37,778 nucleotides of DNA from an uncultured Clostridia bacterium (GTDB lineage Bacteria > Bacillota_A > Clostridia > TANB77 > CAG-508). Each line of letters opens with the position of its first letter. The stretch's first letter is position 1. The notes below the pieces were generated by a model that saw nothing but the letters and a program-made list of their open reading frames with translations, did not search any database and was not told where the DNA came from. Positions 1 through 8,018 of the stretch are shown one piece after another. Location: assembly GCA_944390995.1 (NCBI GenBank), contig CALXSA010000009.1, positions 1-37,778 of the forward strand, given 5' to 3'. A program made the translations under genes and the position numbers.

Positions 1-78
1 AACGACTTCCGTTCGACTTGCATGTCTTATGTGCGCCGCCAGCGTTTATCCTGAGCCAGGATCAAACTCTCAATTTAA
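1..78 (-). rRNA. rrs: 16S ribosomal RNA, 5' end (partial)
   Basis: The reverse complement contains the universal 16S 5' segment AGAGTTTGATCCTGGCTCAG followed by GCTGGCGGC and the CATGCAAGTCGAACG segment. Only about the first 78 bases of the gene are inside the window; the rest lies to the left. The mature 5' end is approximate, placed by comparison with the usual AATTGAGAG start. The gene is read leftwards, in the same direction as the large minus-strand gene cluster beside it. Confidence 0.97.
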
Positions 79-475
79 TCGGCTTCCAATAAACATCGTA
101 TTGCTGTGTCAATCTTCGAAAAAATTCTCTCAATGTACAATGAGTACTATCTCGATAATTTTTTCTCGATTTCCTTGCACTACTCGTTTCTTGAAACCCT
201 TTCTTGACAAAATGAATTTCGCATAACTCGTTTCTTTTTGCCAACTATTTCGGTTTCCGATAAGCGTCGTGTTATTCACACTGTTTGCTTTTCGAAATCC
301 TTTTCTATAGTTCGATTTTATAATCAAATTCATTTGAGTTTTTAGCTCTTTTTTACGCTTTCGCGTTTAATCTTTTTTTGGTAGTATTAATCTACCGCTT
401 TATTGGTTTCTCAAAGTTTATTGTTTACTTTTCAATGTGCTTTTTATGTAACCTCAATTCCGTTTTTGTGGAACG
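79..475 (-). other. 16S rRNA leader region
   Basis: This is about 400 bases of AT-rich transcribed leader between the downstream rrn promoter and the 16S 5' end. Short repeats such as AAACGAGT occur twice. It holds no convincing gene; the small open frames in it overlap on both strands, lack ribosome binding sites and have no protein-like composition. Part probably forms the precursor processing stem, but the partner strand lies outside the window. Confidence 0.6.
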
Positions 476-481
476 AATTTT

Positions 482-510
482 ATTGTACTATATTGCAGAT
501 AAAAAGTCAA
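482..510 (-). promoter_or_regulatory. rrn promoter P2 (sigma-A type)
   Basis: On the minus strand there is a -35 TTGACT (505-510), a 17-bp spacer and a -10 TACAAT (482-487). An A-rich tract lies directly upstream of the -35, as in UP-element-containing rRNA promoters. Transcription would start near 475 and run into 16S. Confidence 0.8.
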
Positions 511-677
511 TACTTTTTTGAAGTTTTTTAAGAATTTTTTATCATATCATTTTATGTCTTTTCCTTCAAAAAAGTGCAAAATAATAAATTAGTATTTGTT
601 GCCATTTTTCGCTCTTTTTGTAGTTACTTTACTAATTTAATTTCTTATTTTCTTCATCTGTTTCTCAGTACTTTTAT

Positions 678-706
678 ATAATACCACGTTTAACACCCAA
701 AGTCAA
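678..706 (-). promoter_or_regulatory. rrn promoter P1 (sigma-A type)
   Basis: On the minus strand there is a -35 TTGACT (701-706), a 17-bp spacer and a -10 TATTAT (678-683). It shares the upstream sequence AAAAAAGTATTGACTTT with P2, so the two look like a duplicated promoter unit. Tandem promoters are typical of rRNA operons. Confidence 0.82.
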
Positions 707-742
707 TACTTTTTTTGTAGAAATTTGTATTTTTTTGTTGTT

Positions 743-1038
743 ATGTTACAATTCTCAGCTTACTCTAAATATAAGCATAGTCACAATGTATATTATGAAA
801 ATATTTGCAGTGACGCGCAGCGACCAAACGAGCATTGAAAATGCGAGTGCGAATTCGAGAAACCTAGCACATAATATACGTATTTTTATTATGGCTCTTA
901 TTCAGCTGATGGCTACTACCAGAGCTTTTGGCTATACTCGTTTTGTGCTTAGATGGTTTCGAACGGTAAGTCGCAAAAATATTTGAAGAATATACATTGT
1001 GACTATGCTATAAACATTTGAACAGTGAATTGTAACAT
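743..1038. repeat. Large structured inverted-repeat element downstream of ylmC
   Basis: The ends are a perfect 12-bp inverted repeat (ATGTTACAATTC at 743-754; its complement at 1027-1038). Inside lies a perfect 21-bp stem (774-794 with 989-1009). The core can form further stems: GCATT-GAA-AATGC near 832-844, ATAATA...TATTAT near 871-892, GCTCT...AGAGC near 894-925, and a long imperfect pairing of about 850-870 with 945-965. The centre is richer in GC than its surroundings. It begins 8 bp past the ylmC stop. An 83-codon open frame in it is not credible as a gene. It could be a structured RNA or a non-autonomous mobile element; neither can be decided from one copy. Confidence 0.65.
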
Positions 1039-1046
1039 TTCTTCAC

Positions 1047-1280
1047 CTATATGTCCACCAATATTACATCTTCCCCAATACACTTTATTTTATCCCACTG
1101 TATAATTATCTCATTGCCTCCCGAAAACATGCCCATAAACTTGCTATTTCCGGGCACAATTATACTGGTTATTGTACCACTTTCTAAGTCCGCACATACA
1201 TCTTGAACAAAACCTAGTTTTCTTCCATCATTTATACTTATAACTTCTTTATGCTTAAAATCCATTCCTTTATTTGCCAT
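1047..1280 (-). CDS. ylmC: YlmC/YmxH family PRC-barrel sporulation protein
   Basis: This 77-residue protein is a small PRC-barrel-like domain of the YlmC/YmxH family, whose members sit just after sigG in many spore-forming Firmicutes. Visible features are the KEVISINDGRKLGFVQD start of the barrel and an acidic-hydrophobic end (EDVILVDI). A longer frame begins at 1310, but the ATG at 1280 follows GGAGGGAGTT at good spacing, so the shorter start is chosen. Its molecular role is not well established; association with sporulation rests on gene context and the family's distribution. It is last in the spoIIGA-sigE-sigG-ylmC run and is followed by the large inverted-repeat element. Confidence 0.85.
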   Translation of the reverse strand: MANKGMDFKHKEVISINDGRKLGFVQDVCADLESGTITSIIVPGNSKFMGMFSGGNEIIIQWDKIKCIGEDVILVDI

Positions 1281-1390
1281 TTTCCTAACTCCCTCCACTT
1301 TTAATCTCATTTCTCACTACTGCACAAATCTGGTTCTTTCTATATAATATATTCCTTACTAATTCTAAAATTACTAAAATGAATTTACTA

Positions 1391-1476
1391 AAGAAAAAAA
1401 GTTACAATTATATGCTCTCATATTTCCCCCTCCAATTAAAATGGAAATCTAAAGAAACGTTCCTAATTGTAACTTT
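1391..1476 (-). terminator. Terminator-like long inverted repeat after sigG
   Basis: Just past the sigG stop the minus strand has AAAGTTACAATTA (1464-1476) and its exact complement (1398-1410), followed by a run of Ts (complement of 1391-1400). The 13-bp stem plus T run fits an intrinsic terminator. The 53-base loop is unusually long and contains its own TTTCC/GGAAA pairing. Confidence 0.6.
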
Positions 1477-1489
1477 CTTATTCTTGTAT

Positions 1490-2263
1490 TTATTTGCACA
1501 TCCTCCTTATATGCAATATTGCATTTTTTTCTAGCCTCGATACTTGAGCCTGCGAAATGCCAATTTCGTCAGCAACTTCTATCTGCGTTTTTCCTTGAAA
1601 AAACCTTTTGTTTATAATGTCCTTTTCTTTAGCATTAAGTCTTTTCATTGCTTCCACAACACTTATAGTCTCTGCCCAATATTTGTCACTATTTTTCTTG
1701 TCACTTATTTGGTCTTCTACACTAATGCTATCTACATTGGTTCCATTAATCGGTTCTTGCAAAGATAACGGTATCTGTATAGAGTCCATGCTAAGTATTA
1801 AATCTTCTTTCGATGCTCCCAGAATTTTAGATAGCTCGTCCAAAGAAGGCTCTCTTTCTTTTTCTCTTACGAACCTTTCCTTTTCTGCGATTATTTTATA
1901 TGCGAGCTCTCTTACAGACCTACTAACTCTTAAAGAACTATTGTCGCGTAAATACCTTCTAACTTCTCCCATTATCATTGGTACCGCATATGTTGAAAAT
2001 TGAACATTCTGTTCTAAGTCAAAGTTGTCAATTGCTTTTATTAAGCCAACACAACCAATTTGAAATAAATCGTCCGCATTTTCTCCTTTACTAAAAAATT
2101 TCCTTATTACACTTAATACTAATCTTAAATTTCCATTAATAAATTTTGTTCTGGCTTCTACATCTCCTTGCTTTATTCTTCTTAGCAATTCTTTTTTTTC
2201 ATTATTTTCTAGTACAGGTAGCTTTGCAGTATTAACTCCACAGATTTCTACCTTGTTTATCAA
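1490..2263 (-). CDS. sigG: RNA polymerase sporulation sigma factor SigG
   Basis: This 257-residue sigma-70 family protein matches the late forespore factor SigG. Region 2 (about residues 40-110, with DLFQIGCVGLIKAIDNFD and the FSTYAVPMIMGEVRRYLRD segment), region 3, and a C-terminal region 4 helix-turn-helix (KTQIEVADEIGISQAQVSRL) are all visible. The N-terminal MINKVEICGVNTAKLP is the SigG-type leader that precedes region 1.2. The start is TTG, supported by GGGAGG eight bases upstream. In sporulation it directs late forespore genes after SigF. It lies directly downstream of sigE but has its own SigF-type promoter (2297-2325), so expression in the forespore can be separate from spoIIGA-sigE read-through. 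Confidence 0.97.
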   Translation of the reverse strand: MINKVEICGVNTAKLPVLENNEKKELLRRIKQGDVEARTKFINGNLRLVLSVIRKFFSKGENADDLFQIGCVGLIKAIDNFDLEQNVQFSTYAVPMIMGEVRRYLRDNSSLRVSRSVRELAYKIIAEKERFVREKEREPSLDELSKILGASKEDLILSMDSIQIPLSLQEPINGTNVDSISVEDQISDKKNSDKYWAETISVVEAMKRLNAKEKDIINKRFFQGKTQIEVADEIGISQAQVSRLEKNAILHIRRMCK

Positions 2264-2296
2264 ACAAAAAACCTCCCTTTGAAAATAATCACTCTT

Positions 2297-2325
2297 ATTA
2301 TTCCCAAAGAAAGGCTTTTTTATAC
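2297..2325 (-). promoter_or_regulatory. SigF-type promoter of sigG
   Basis: On the minus strand there is a -35 GTATA (2321-2325), exactly 15 bp, and a -10 GGGAATAAT (2297-2305). This matches the Bacillus SigF consensus (GYATA, 15 bp, GGNRANAHT) at every specified position and lies 34 bp before the sigG start codon. It is in the place where B. subtilis has its SigF-controlled sigG promoter. Confidence 0.85.
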
Positions 2326-2399
2326 TTTTAATTAGAAAATTTTCAAATTTTTCTTGTGTCTCATTTGTATTGCTTATACTATCAGTTTTTTCTAACTTC

Positions 2400-3131
2400 T
2401 TATCCTGTCTTGCTCATAATATCCTTTTTCATTTTTCCTATAATTTTCTTCTCCAGACGAGATATGTAACTCTGCGAAATGCCAAGCATATCTGCAACTT
2501 CTTTTTGTGTCTTTTCATTTCCACTTATAAAGCCAAACCTCAGCTCCATAATGTTTCGTTCTCTATTGCTTAACTTCTCAATCGAGTCCCTTAGTAAACT
2601 TTTGTCAACTTCATCTTCAAGCCTTCTTGATGTAACATCAGGGTCAGTTCCCAAAATGTCTGAAAGCAAAAGTTCGTTTCCATCTCCATCTTGATTTAAC
2701 GGTTCATCAATAGAAACCTCTCCCTTTATTCTGTTGCTCCTCCTTAGATACATCAAAATTTCATTTTCGATACATCTAGAAGCATATGTTGCAAGCTTTA
2801 TGTTTTTAGCTGTGTCGAAAGTATTAATTGCTTTCATAAGTCCAATTGTTCCAATAGATATTAAGTCTTCAATACCAACTCCAGTGTTCTCGAACTTTTT
2901 AGCTATGTACACCACCAGTCGCAAATTTCTTTCAACCAATATCTTTCTTACACTTTCATCTCCTTTGGAAAGTTTCTCCAAAATTTCTTCTTCCTCCTCA
3001 GGCTCAAGTGGTGGAGGCAACGTTTGACTTCCTCCAATATAATATATTGGCAGATTTTCCAATTCATCATTCCCAATGTACTTTATATACAAAGTATTTA
3101 TGCTATTTTTCAACATTTGCAAAATGTTCAT
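2400..3131 (-). CDS. sigE: RNA polymerase sporulation sigma factor SigE (pro-sigma-E)
   Basis: This 243-residue sigma-70 factor carries the typical pro-SigE N-terminus: a roughly 29-residue amphipathic leader followed by YYIGG (30-34) and [14 protein letters not shown], the region cleaved by SpoIIGA. Region 2 ([20 protein letters not shown], then [19 protein letters not shown]) and a region 4 helix-turn-helix ([18 protein letters not shown]) follow. SigE is the first mother-cell sigma factor. The start overlaps the end of spoIIGA by 29 bp, indicating translational coupling of the precursor to its processing protease. Upstream AAAGGATG serves as ribosome binding site. Confidence 0.97.
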   Translation of the reverse strand: MNILQMLKNSINTLYIKYIGNDELENLPIYYIGGSQTLPPPLEPEEEEEILEKLSKGDESVRKILVERNLRLVVYIAKKFENTGVGIEDLISIGTIGLMKAINTFDTAKNIKLATYASRCIENEILMYLRRSNRIKGEVSIDEPLNQDGDGNELLLSDILGTDPDVTSRRLEDEVDKSLLRDSIEKLSNRERNIMELRFGFISGNEKTQKEVADMLGISQSYISRLEKKIIGKMKKDIMSKTG

Positions 3132-4035
3132 TTTTTATCACATCCTTTCTAACATCCAAAACATCAAGACTAATAAGTCCATGATATTTTCCTGTTTTAC
3201 TAAACTTTTTTTCGTATGAACATACAATAACATTTTTGTTTATAATTTCATCTACGTCTGTTATAATCTTAAGTTCATCAATTTTTATACCAATAAACAT
3301 GCCATTAGATTTCCCGACAGACGAGAATGGAATAATTCTTGCTCTTGTTTTATATTTCTGCTCAGCTTCTTCTAACTTTAAATCACCTCCTAATGTAACA
3401 TTCATAGAATCTAATAATGTTGCCGGCAAGATATTACAGAGTACATCTTTTTCTACTAAAATAACCGAATCGTTTGTTATGGGGTCTTTTAGCATATTTC
3501 CAGTATCTAAAATTACGTTTGTTTTTAGCTCTTTATCTTCAATTTTTATAACAACTTCATATATTATTTCATTTTTAGTAATTTTTGTTTTCACTACTTT
3601 AAAAGCTATATATGTAACTATAAAGCCTGTAACACCACCCAGCAAAGCAATTTTTATAGGATATGTTCCGATGTATACACCATTGCTCATAAAAATATCT
3701 TGAGGTCTGATAATATATAACAATGCAAAAGCACATCCTCCCAAAGCAAACGATACTAGATAAAATAGTATTAGTTCCTTAATCAGTCCAGAAATTTTCT
3801 TCGGTTTAAATGCAATATATACCATGCAAATTGAGAGTATTATTTTAAAAATAATATTCGAATACATTGGAAACACATCGGCATAGACTAATATTGCATA
3901 TATTGAACCCAGTAAGCTAGAAATTATTATTCTTACAAACTTTATCTTTAGCTTCATTATGTATGCTGTACTAAAAAGAATTATTGTATTCATACACAAA
4001 TTTTCTAAAAGTACAATATCTACATATATTGTCAT
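3103..4035 (-). CDS. spoIIGA: Sigma-E processing peptidase SpoIIGA
   Basis: This 310-residue membrane protease activates pro-SigE at the septum in response to the forespore signal SpoIIR. The N-terminal half has about five hydrophobic segments (residues ~5-150). The cytoplasmic C-terminal half has the aspartyl-protease motif LDTGN (Asp177) followed by [15 protein letters not shown], as in SpoIIGA enzymes. Length and the start [12 protein letters not shown] are typical. It lies between the ftsZ terminator and sigE, with which it overlaps, giving the standard spoIIG operon. A possible long-spacer promoter is annotated upstream. Confidence 0.95.
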   Translation of the reverse strand: MTIYVDIVLLENLCMNTIILFSTAYIMKLKIKFVRIIISSLLGSIYAILVYADVFPMYSNIIFKIILSICMVYIAFKPKKISGLIKELILFYLVSFALGGCAFALLYIIRPQDIFMSNGVYIGTYPIKIALLGGVTGFIVTYIAFKVVKTKITKNEIIYEVVIKIEDKELKTNVILDTGNMLKDPITNDSVILVEKDVLCNILPATLLDSMNVTLGGDLKLEEAEQKYKTRARIIPFSSVGKSNGMFIGIKIDELKIITDVDEIINKNVIVCSYEKKFSKTGKYHGLISLDVLDVRKDVIKNEHFANVEK

Positions 4036-4063
4036 GACATCACCCAGAAAAAATATTTCCCTT

Positions 4064-4096
4064 ATTGTACAACTTTTATATTAAAAAGATTGTCAT
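4064..4096 (-). promoter_or_regulatory. Candidate spoIIG promoter with long spacer
   Basis: On the minus strand ATGACA (4091-4096) and TACAAT (4064-4069) are separated by 21 bp. B. subtilis spoIIG is known for a sigma-A promoter with a 22-bp spacer activated by Spo0A, so the geometry is suggestive. I do not see a convincing Spo0A box here; only the partial TTGTCATTT overlaps the -35, in reverse. The call is tentative. Confidence 0.35.
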
Positions 4097-4108
4097 TTCA
4101 TAGGCACG

Positions 4109-4146
4109 AAAAAAAGAAATAATCTACTAAATTCGATTATTTCTTT
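4109..4146 (-). terminator. Intrinsic terminator of the ftsA-ftsZ transcript
   Basis: A perfect 12-bp stem, AAAGAAATAATC (4135-4146) with its complement (4113-4124), encloses a 10-base loop and is followed on the minus strand by a run of Ts. It separates the division genes from spoIIGA. Confidence 0.88.
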
Positions 4147-4199
4147 TCTCTTTCTATTCTAACAGTGTAAAAGTTACAAATTTGTATGCATTTCTTGGT

Positions 4200-4270
4200 G
4201 AGCAAAGCGACCTTGGTCGCCCTTTGTTCATGCCGATTTGAGTTTCCGACTAAAAGGAGGAAATCTCAAA
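4200..4270 (-). other. Two hairpins in the ftsZ 3' untranslated region
   Basis: Between the ftsZ stop and its terminator there are two strong stems. One spans 4200-4229 (GCGACC-AA-GGTCGC core, extended by AAAG/CTTT and GAAC/GAGC). The other spans 4237-4270 (TTTGAG...TTTCC pairing with GGAAA...CTCAAA). They may stabilise the ftsZ message or bind something; no known family is recognised. Confidence 0.5.
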
Positions 4271-4285
4271 GGCGATGGCGATTTT

Positions 4286-5407
4286 CTACTTATTTAAACC
4301 TCTCTTATTTCTTAAGAAAGATGGTATATCTAAATTATCTGCTGAGTTTGTATTGTCAGCTGGGTTTGGTATAGAGTTTATCTTTTTGTCCCATGCTTTG
4401 TCTACAATCTCACCTACCGGAATGTTTGTTCCAACACCTGGCTCTTTTTCAAAGCCTGTTGCAATAACTGTTATAACTATATCTTCATCTAAGCTTTCAT
4501 CAATTACTGCACCAAATATAATGTTTGCTTCTGGGTCAACACTTCTTTGTACAAGTTCTGCCGCTGTATTTACTTCATGTAATCCTAGGTTTGTTCCACC
4601 AGTAATATTTATTATTACACCTCTTGCTCCCTCTATAGATGTTTCTAATAGTGGGCTTTGGATAGCTTGTTTTGCAGCATCTTCTGCTCTGTTTTCTCCA
4701 GATGCTCTACCAATTCCCATATGAGCCATTCCTGTATTTAACATTATTGTTTTTACATCTGCAAAGTCTAAGTTTACTAAACCTGGTATAGCAATCAAGT
4801 CTGATATACCTTGTACACCTTGTCTTAATACATCGTCTGCCATTTTGAATGCTTCTACTATAGATGTTTTTCTATCTATTATTTGTAATAATTTATCATT
4901 TGGAATTACAACTAGAGTATCAACCTTTCCTTTTAGGCTTTCAACTCCACGTTCTGCTTGTGACAATCTTTTCTTTCCTTCAAATGTAAATGGTTTTGTT
5001 ACAACACCTATTGTTAAAATTCCCATTTCTTTCGCTGTAGCCGCAACTATTGGAGCTGCTCCTGTTCCAGTTCCGCCGCCCATTCCAGCTGTAACGAATA
5101 CCATGTCTGCTCCGCGTAAAGCTTCTGCTATTTCAGATTTGCTTTCTTCTGCTGCTTGTGCTCCTATGTCTGGATTAGCACCTGCTCCTAATCCTCTTGT
5201 AATTTTTTCCCCTATTTGTATTTTTGAGGCTGCTTTTGATAATAGTAATGCTTGTCTATCAGTATTTACAGTAATAAATTCTACGCCCTTAATTCCTGAC
5301 TCAACCATACGATTTACCGCATTGTTTCCAGCACCACCTATTCCTATTACTTTAATTGTAGCTGTTCCGTCTACCATTACATTGTCCTCTGTATTATCCA
5401 TGAACAT
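4286..5407 (-). CDS. ftsZ: Cell division protein FtsZ
   Basis: This 373-residue tubulin-like GTPase forms the Z ring. The nucleotide-binding start [15 protein letters not shown] (~20-34), the signature [10 protein letters not shown] (110-119) and the T7 loop region VNLDFADV are intact. The protein ends in a short linker rich in Asn and Asp and the conserved C-terminal peptide [11 protein letters not shown], which binds FtsA and other partners. The ATG at 5407 follows AGGAGG nine bases upstream. It lies 41 bp after ftsA and probably shares its promoter. Confidence 0.98.
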   Translation of the reverse strand: MFMDNTEDNVMVDGTATIKVIGIGGAGNNAVNRMVESGIKGVEFITVNTDRQALLLSKAASKIQIGEKITRGLGAGANPDIGAQAAEESKSEIAEALRGADMVFVTAGMGGGTGTGAAPIVAATAKEMGILTIGVVTKPFTFEGKKRLSQAERGVESLKGKVDTLVVIPNDKLLQIIDRKTSIVEAFKMADDVLRQGVQGISDLIAIPGLVNLDFADVKTIMLNTGMAHMGIGRASGENRAEDAAKQAIQSPLLETSIEGARGVIINITGGTNLGLHEVNTAAELVQRSVDPEANIIFGAVIDESLDEDIVITVIATGFEKEPGVGTNIPVGEIVDKAWDKKINSIPNPADNTNSADNLDIPSFLRNKRGLNK

Positions 5408-5448
5408 AATGCTTATCCTCCTCTATTATTTAATATAATTAATTTATT

Positions 5449-6675
5449 TTATGAATAAAAAAATTCTTTAATTCTTTCAACTATATTTTGAAAGAAATTT
5501 TCCTTAGCTTTTGAATCTATACTACTTGATAAGTTTTTAGCAAAAGGTCTTGATGCAATATATCTAACTAATGCATATGCTGTTCTGTACTCTGGTCTAA
5601 CTGTGCTGATAAGTCTTCCTGTAGAAATTTTAACTGGTATGTTTAAAATTATTTTTCCTGCCACATCGCTTTTATTTATGCTTGTAATTCCTTGACCTGT
5701 TAAAATCACATTATTAATTCTTGGTTTTATTCCTTGTGCGGTAATATCTCTATTTACTAATGAAAATATTTCTTCAACTCTTGCTTCTATTATTTCAATT
5801 AGCTCTGAGCTCTTTATCACTTTTTTGTTTTCGTCTTTGCAAGTATTTAGCAATATTTCATTATCATTATCTATAAACGATTTAAGTGCCAAACCATATT
5901 GGCGTTTTAGCTTGTCCGCTTCTTCTTCAGATATATCAAGCACTAGCGCTATGTCGTTTGTAATACTGTCTCCTCCAAGTGGTATCGTGTTTGTATATGA
6001 AAATGATAAGCCTTCAAACACACCTATATCCGTATTTCCTGCACCGATGTCTAACAACATAACATTATCATTTAGTTCGTTTCCATCCAAAACCAAAGTT
6101 CTTTCTGCCAATGTTACTGGAACCAAACCGTCTATGTCAATATCTGCTTTTCTAAAAATGTTTGCTAACTGCTTCATATATTCTTTTTCTGCTAAGACAA
6201 TTTGTGCCTTTATTGTAAAGCTAGAACTTAAGCTACCCACTGGGTCTTGAACCACTTTCCCGTTATCCAATATAAATTCATCTGTTACTATATCTATAAT
6301 TTGCATTCCTTCTGGAACATCAATATCTTTAACTAGCGATATTGCGGATGTAACATCTTTTCCAGATATTCCTGCATATTTATCTTTGGCTTCTTTTGTA
6401 ATACTGTTTTGCACAATAGTTACATATTTGCCTGGAATAGTAAGGTAGCTAGAATTTATTTCCATTTCTGTTTCATTTTCTGCCTCTTTAATCAATTGAG
6501 AAATAGCCGAAACTATTTCATTTTCATCTACTATTTTTCCTTTTTTTAGGCCATTACATTTGCAACTTGTTGTACATAGGACTTCTATTTGATTAAAATT
6601 ATTGACTTCTCCAATAACTAAGCTTACTTTTGAAGTTCCAATGTCCATTCCTACGATAATATCTCCTATAGCCAA
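5449..6675 (-). CDS. ftsA: Cell division protein FtsA
   Basis: This 408-residue actin-like ATPase tethers FtsZ to the membrane. It has phosphate-1 motif MDIGTSK (10-16), the SHS2-type 1C insertion, phosphate-2 motif LLDIGAGNTDIGVF (~205-218), and a C-terminal amphipathic helix (IVERIKEFFYS) for membrane attachment. The start is TTG at 6675, placed by GGAGG eight bases upstream. A strong promoter with phased A-tracts lies just upstream, so ftsA-ftsZ can be transcribed apart from the murA operon. Confidence 0.97.
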   Translation of the reverse strand: MAIGDIIVGMDIGTSKVSLVIGEVNNFNQIEVLCTTSCKCNGLKKGKIVDENEIVSAISQLIKEAENETEMEINSSYLTIPGKYVTIVQNSITKEAKDKYAGISGKDVTSAISLVKDIDVPEGMQIIDIVTDEFILDNGKVVQDPVGSLSSSFTIKAQIVLAEKEYMKQLANIFRKADIDIDGLVPVTLAERTLVLDGNELNDNVMLLDIGAGNTDIGVFEGLSFSYTNTIPLGGDSITNDIALVLDISEEEADKLKRQYGLALKSFIDNDNEILLNTCKDENKKVIKSSELIEIIEARVEEIFSLVNRDITAQGIKPRINNVILTGQGITSINKSDVAGKIILNIPVKISTGRLISTVRPEYRTAYALVRYIASRPFAKNLSSSIDSKAKENFFQNIVERIKEFFYS

Positions 6676-6716
6676 GACTCATTCCTCCATTTTTTTACTG
6701 CTCTTATTTGTTCTTT

Positions 6717-6745
6717 AGAATATTACATTTTAGTAAAAAAGTCAA
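6717..6745 (-). promoter_or_regulatory. ftsA-ftsZ promoter
   Basis: On the minus strand there is a -35 TTGACT (6740-6745), a 17-bp spacer and a -10 TATTCT (6717-6722). Four 11-bp repeats begin immediately upstream of the -35. Confidence 0.8.
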
Positions 6746-6749
6746 TAGG

Positions 6750-6794
6750 TTTTGTAACATTTTTGTAATATTTTTGTAATATTTTTGAAACATT
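6750..6794 (-). repeat. Four phased 11-bp repeats upstream of the ftsA promoter
   Basis: On the plus strand TTTTGTAAC, TTTTGTAAT, TTTTGTAAT and TTTTGAAAC start at 6750, 6761, 6772 and 6783, a strict 11-bp period. On the coding strand these are A5 tracts in helical phase just upstream of the -35. They may act as curved DNA or an UP element, or as a tandem operator. Confidence 0.7.
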
Positions 6795-6824
6795 AGTCGA
6801 AAAAACTCTGAACCCGTAGGCTTT

Positions 6825-7214
6825 TTAATTTTTCGCTGTTTTTTCTTCTTCTTTTTCGTCGCTTTTTGCTTTATTTTTTGACCATTTGTCTATGTAAAAT
6901 CTTCTTATAATAGCCAAATTATTAAACATTCTTCCAACAAAAACAACAATTGCTGCTAAATAAATGTCTACATTAAGCTTCTGTCCAAGGTATGTTAATA
7001 AGATTGATAAAATTGCATTTCCGAAAAAACCTGTTACAAAAATTTTTAAATCAAAATTCTTCTTAAGTGTTGACGCAATTCCACCAAACACCGAATCAAG
7101 TGCTGCAATTATTGCAATTGCCAAATACCCTGAGTATGTGTACGAAATCATTGGCATATTAACTCCAATTAATGCTCCTATCAAGCATCCTAAAACTATT
7201 GCTAAAACAATCAT
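6825..7214 (-). CDS. sbp: Small basic protein family (Sbp/DUF1290)
   Basis: This 129-residue membrane protein has four hydrophobic segments within residues 1-110 and a highly charged C-terminal tail (SKNKAKSDEKEEEK). Length, topology and position between DUF881 genes and ftsA match the Sbp/DUF1290 family, found at this place in B. subtilis and most Clostridia. Its biochemical function is unknown. It is 67 bp after the second DUF881 gene. The charged tail is longer than I would expect, but this is not clearly odd. Confidence 0.88.
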   Translation of the reverse strand: MIVLAIVLGCLIGALIGVNMPMISYTYSGYLAIAIIAALDSVFGGIASTLKKNFDLKIFVTGFFGNAILSILLTYLGQKLNVDIYLAAIVVFVGRMFNNLAIIRRFYIDKWSKNKAKSDEKEEEKTAKN

Positions 7215-7281
7215 TTCTTTCCCTCCATTTACTTGCTTTTTTAATATTGAACATTGTTATTACAATCCTGCTAAAACATTT

Positions 7282-8004
7282 TTATTCGCTTGTAGCCTCT
7301 TGCATATAGGTTATTTCAAATTCACCATTATATTTTGGTATTTCTACTCTATTTTCTGTTCTTGAGCTAACATTCATTCCAAGCGTTTTTGACCTGTCCA
7401 CAAAACCGCTTCCCTTCAAATTCAAAATACTATTTATATAATCTTTATCTCCAATGGCTTTTACTATGTATGGCTCTTGTATTCTTTGCGAATTAACAGT
7501 TATGTATGCATAATCGCCCATGTCAACAATTTCAGTCATATTCAAAACTCTTTGCTCATTAATTGAAATCGCTTCAGCTCCTGCATACCTTAGCTCATTT
7601 ACTAAATCAATTAAATCATATGCCTCAATTTGCTGCTCGTTGCTGTTTGCTAATGTAACTACAACGCCCTCTCCATAGACATCAGTTTTGCCAATTAAAA
7701 TATTAGACTCTTGTAGTTCTTCATCAATTAGCTTTGATGCTTGCTCATTATCATTAATCGTTGTATTATACTCTGCAATACGCGCATTTATATCATCAAG
7801 TTGAGTTGAAACTTCTTCATATTTTGTTTTCCAATCTGCCAAAGCAGCCCTAAGTTCACTCTCCCTCATATTTTCAATTTCTGTAATATCGGTCTGCTCA
7901 ACTGTCCTAAATTGCATCATCATAACACTCACGAGCACAATACATACTATAAAGATTACCACCGTTACCGCAGTAATATCTGCCCTAAACTTAAATTTTT
8001 TCAT
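7282..8004 (-). CDS. DUF881 family protein (YlxW/YlxX type)
   Basis: This 240-residue bitopic membrane protein has a signal-anchor helix at ~12-33, then a coiled-coil stretch (~40-100) and the extracytoplasmic DUF881 domain with NELRYAGAEAISINEQR and a PKYNGEFEI-type end. DUF881 proteins lie between divIB and ftsA in Firmicutes; their role in division or wall synthesis is inferred from location only. It follows a paralogous DUF881 gene by 14 bp. Confidence 0.88.
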   Translation of the reverse strand: MKKFKFRADITAVTVVIFIVCIVLVSVMMMQFRTVEQTDITEIENMRESELRAALADWKTKYEEVSTQLDDINARIAEYNTTINDNEQASKLIDEELQESNILIGKTDVYGEGVVVTLANSNEQQIEAYDLIDLVNELRYAGAEAISINEQRVLNMTEIVDMGDYAYITVNSQRIQEPYIVKAIGDKDYINSILNLKGSGFVDRSKTLGMNVSSRTENRVEIPKYNGEFEITYMQEATSE

Positions 8005-8018
8005 ATATCATTCTCTCC

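Noticed and set aside
29..333. Overlapping small open frames on both strands near the 16S start
   Set aside because: They are in the rRNA leader and 16S 5' end, overlap each other, and lack ribosome binding sites.
735..986. 83-codon plus-strand open frame
   Set aside because: It lies inside the structured inverted-repeat element, has no ribosome binding site and no protein-like conservation pattern.
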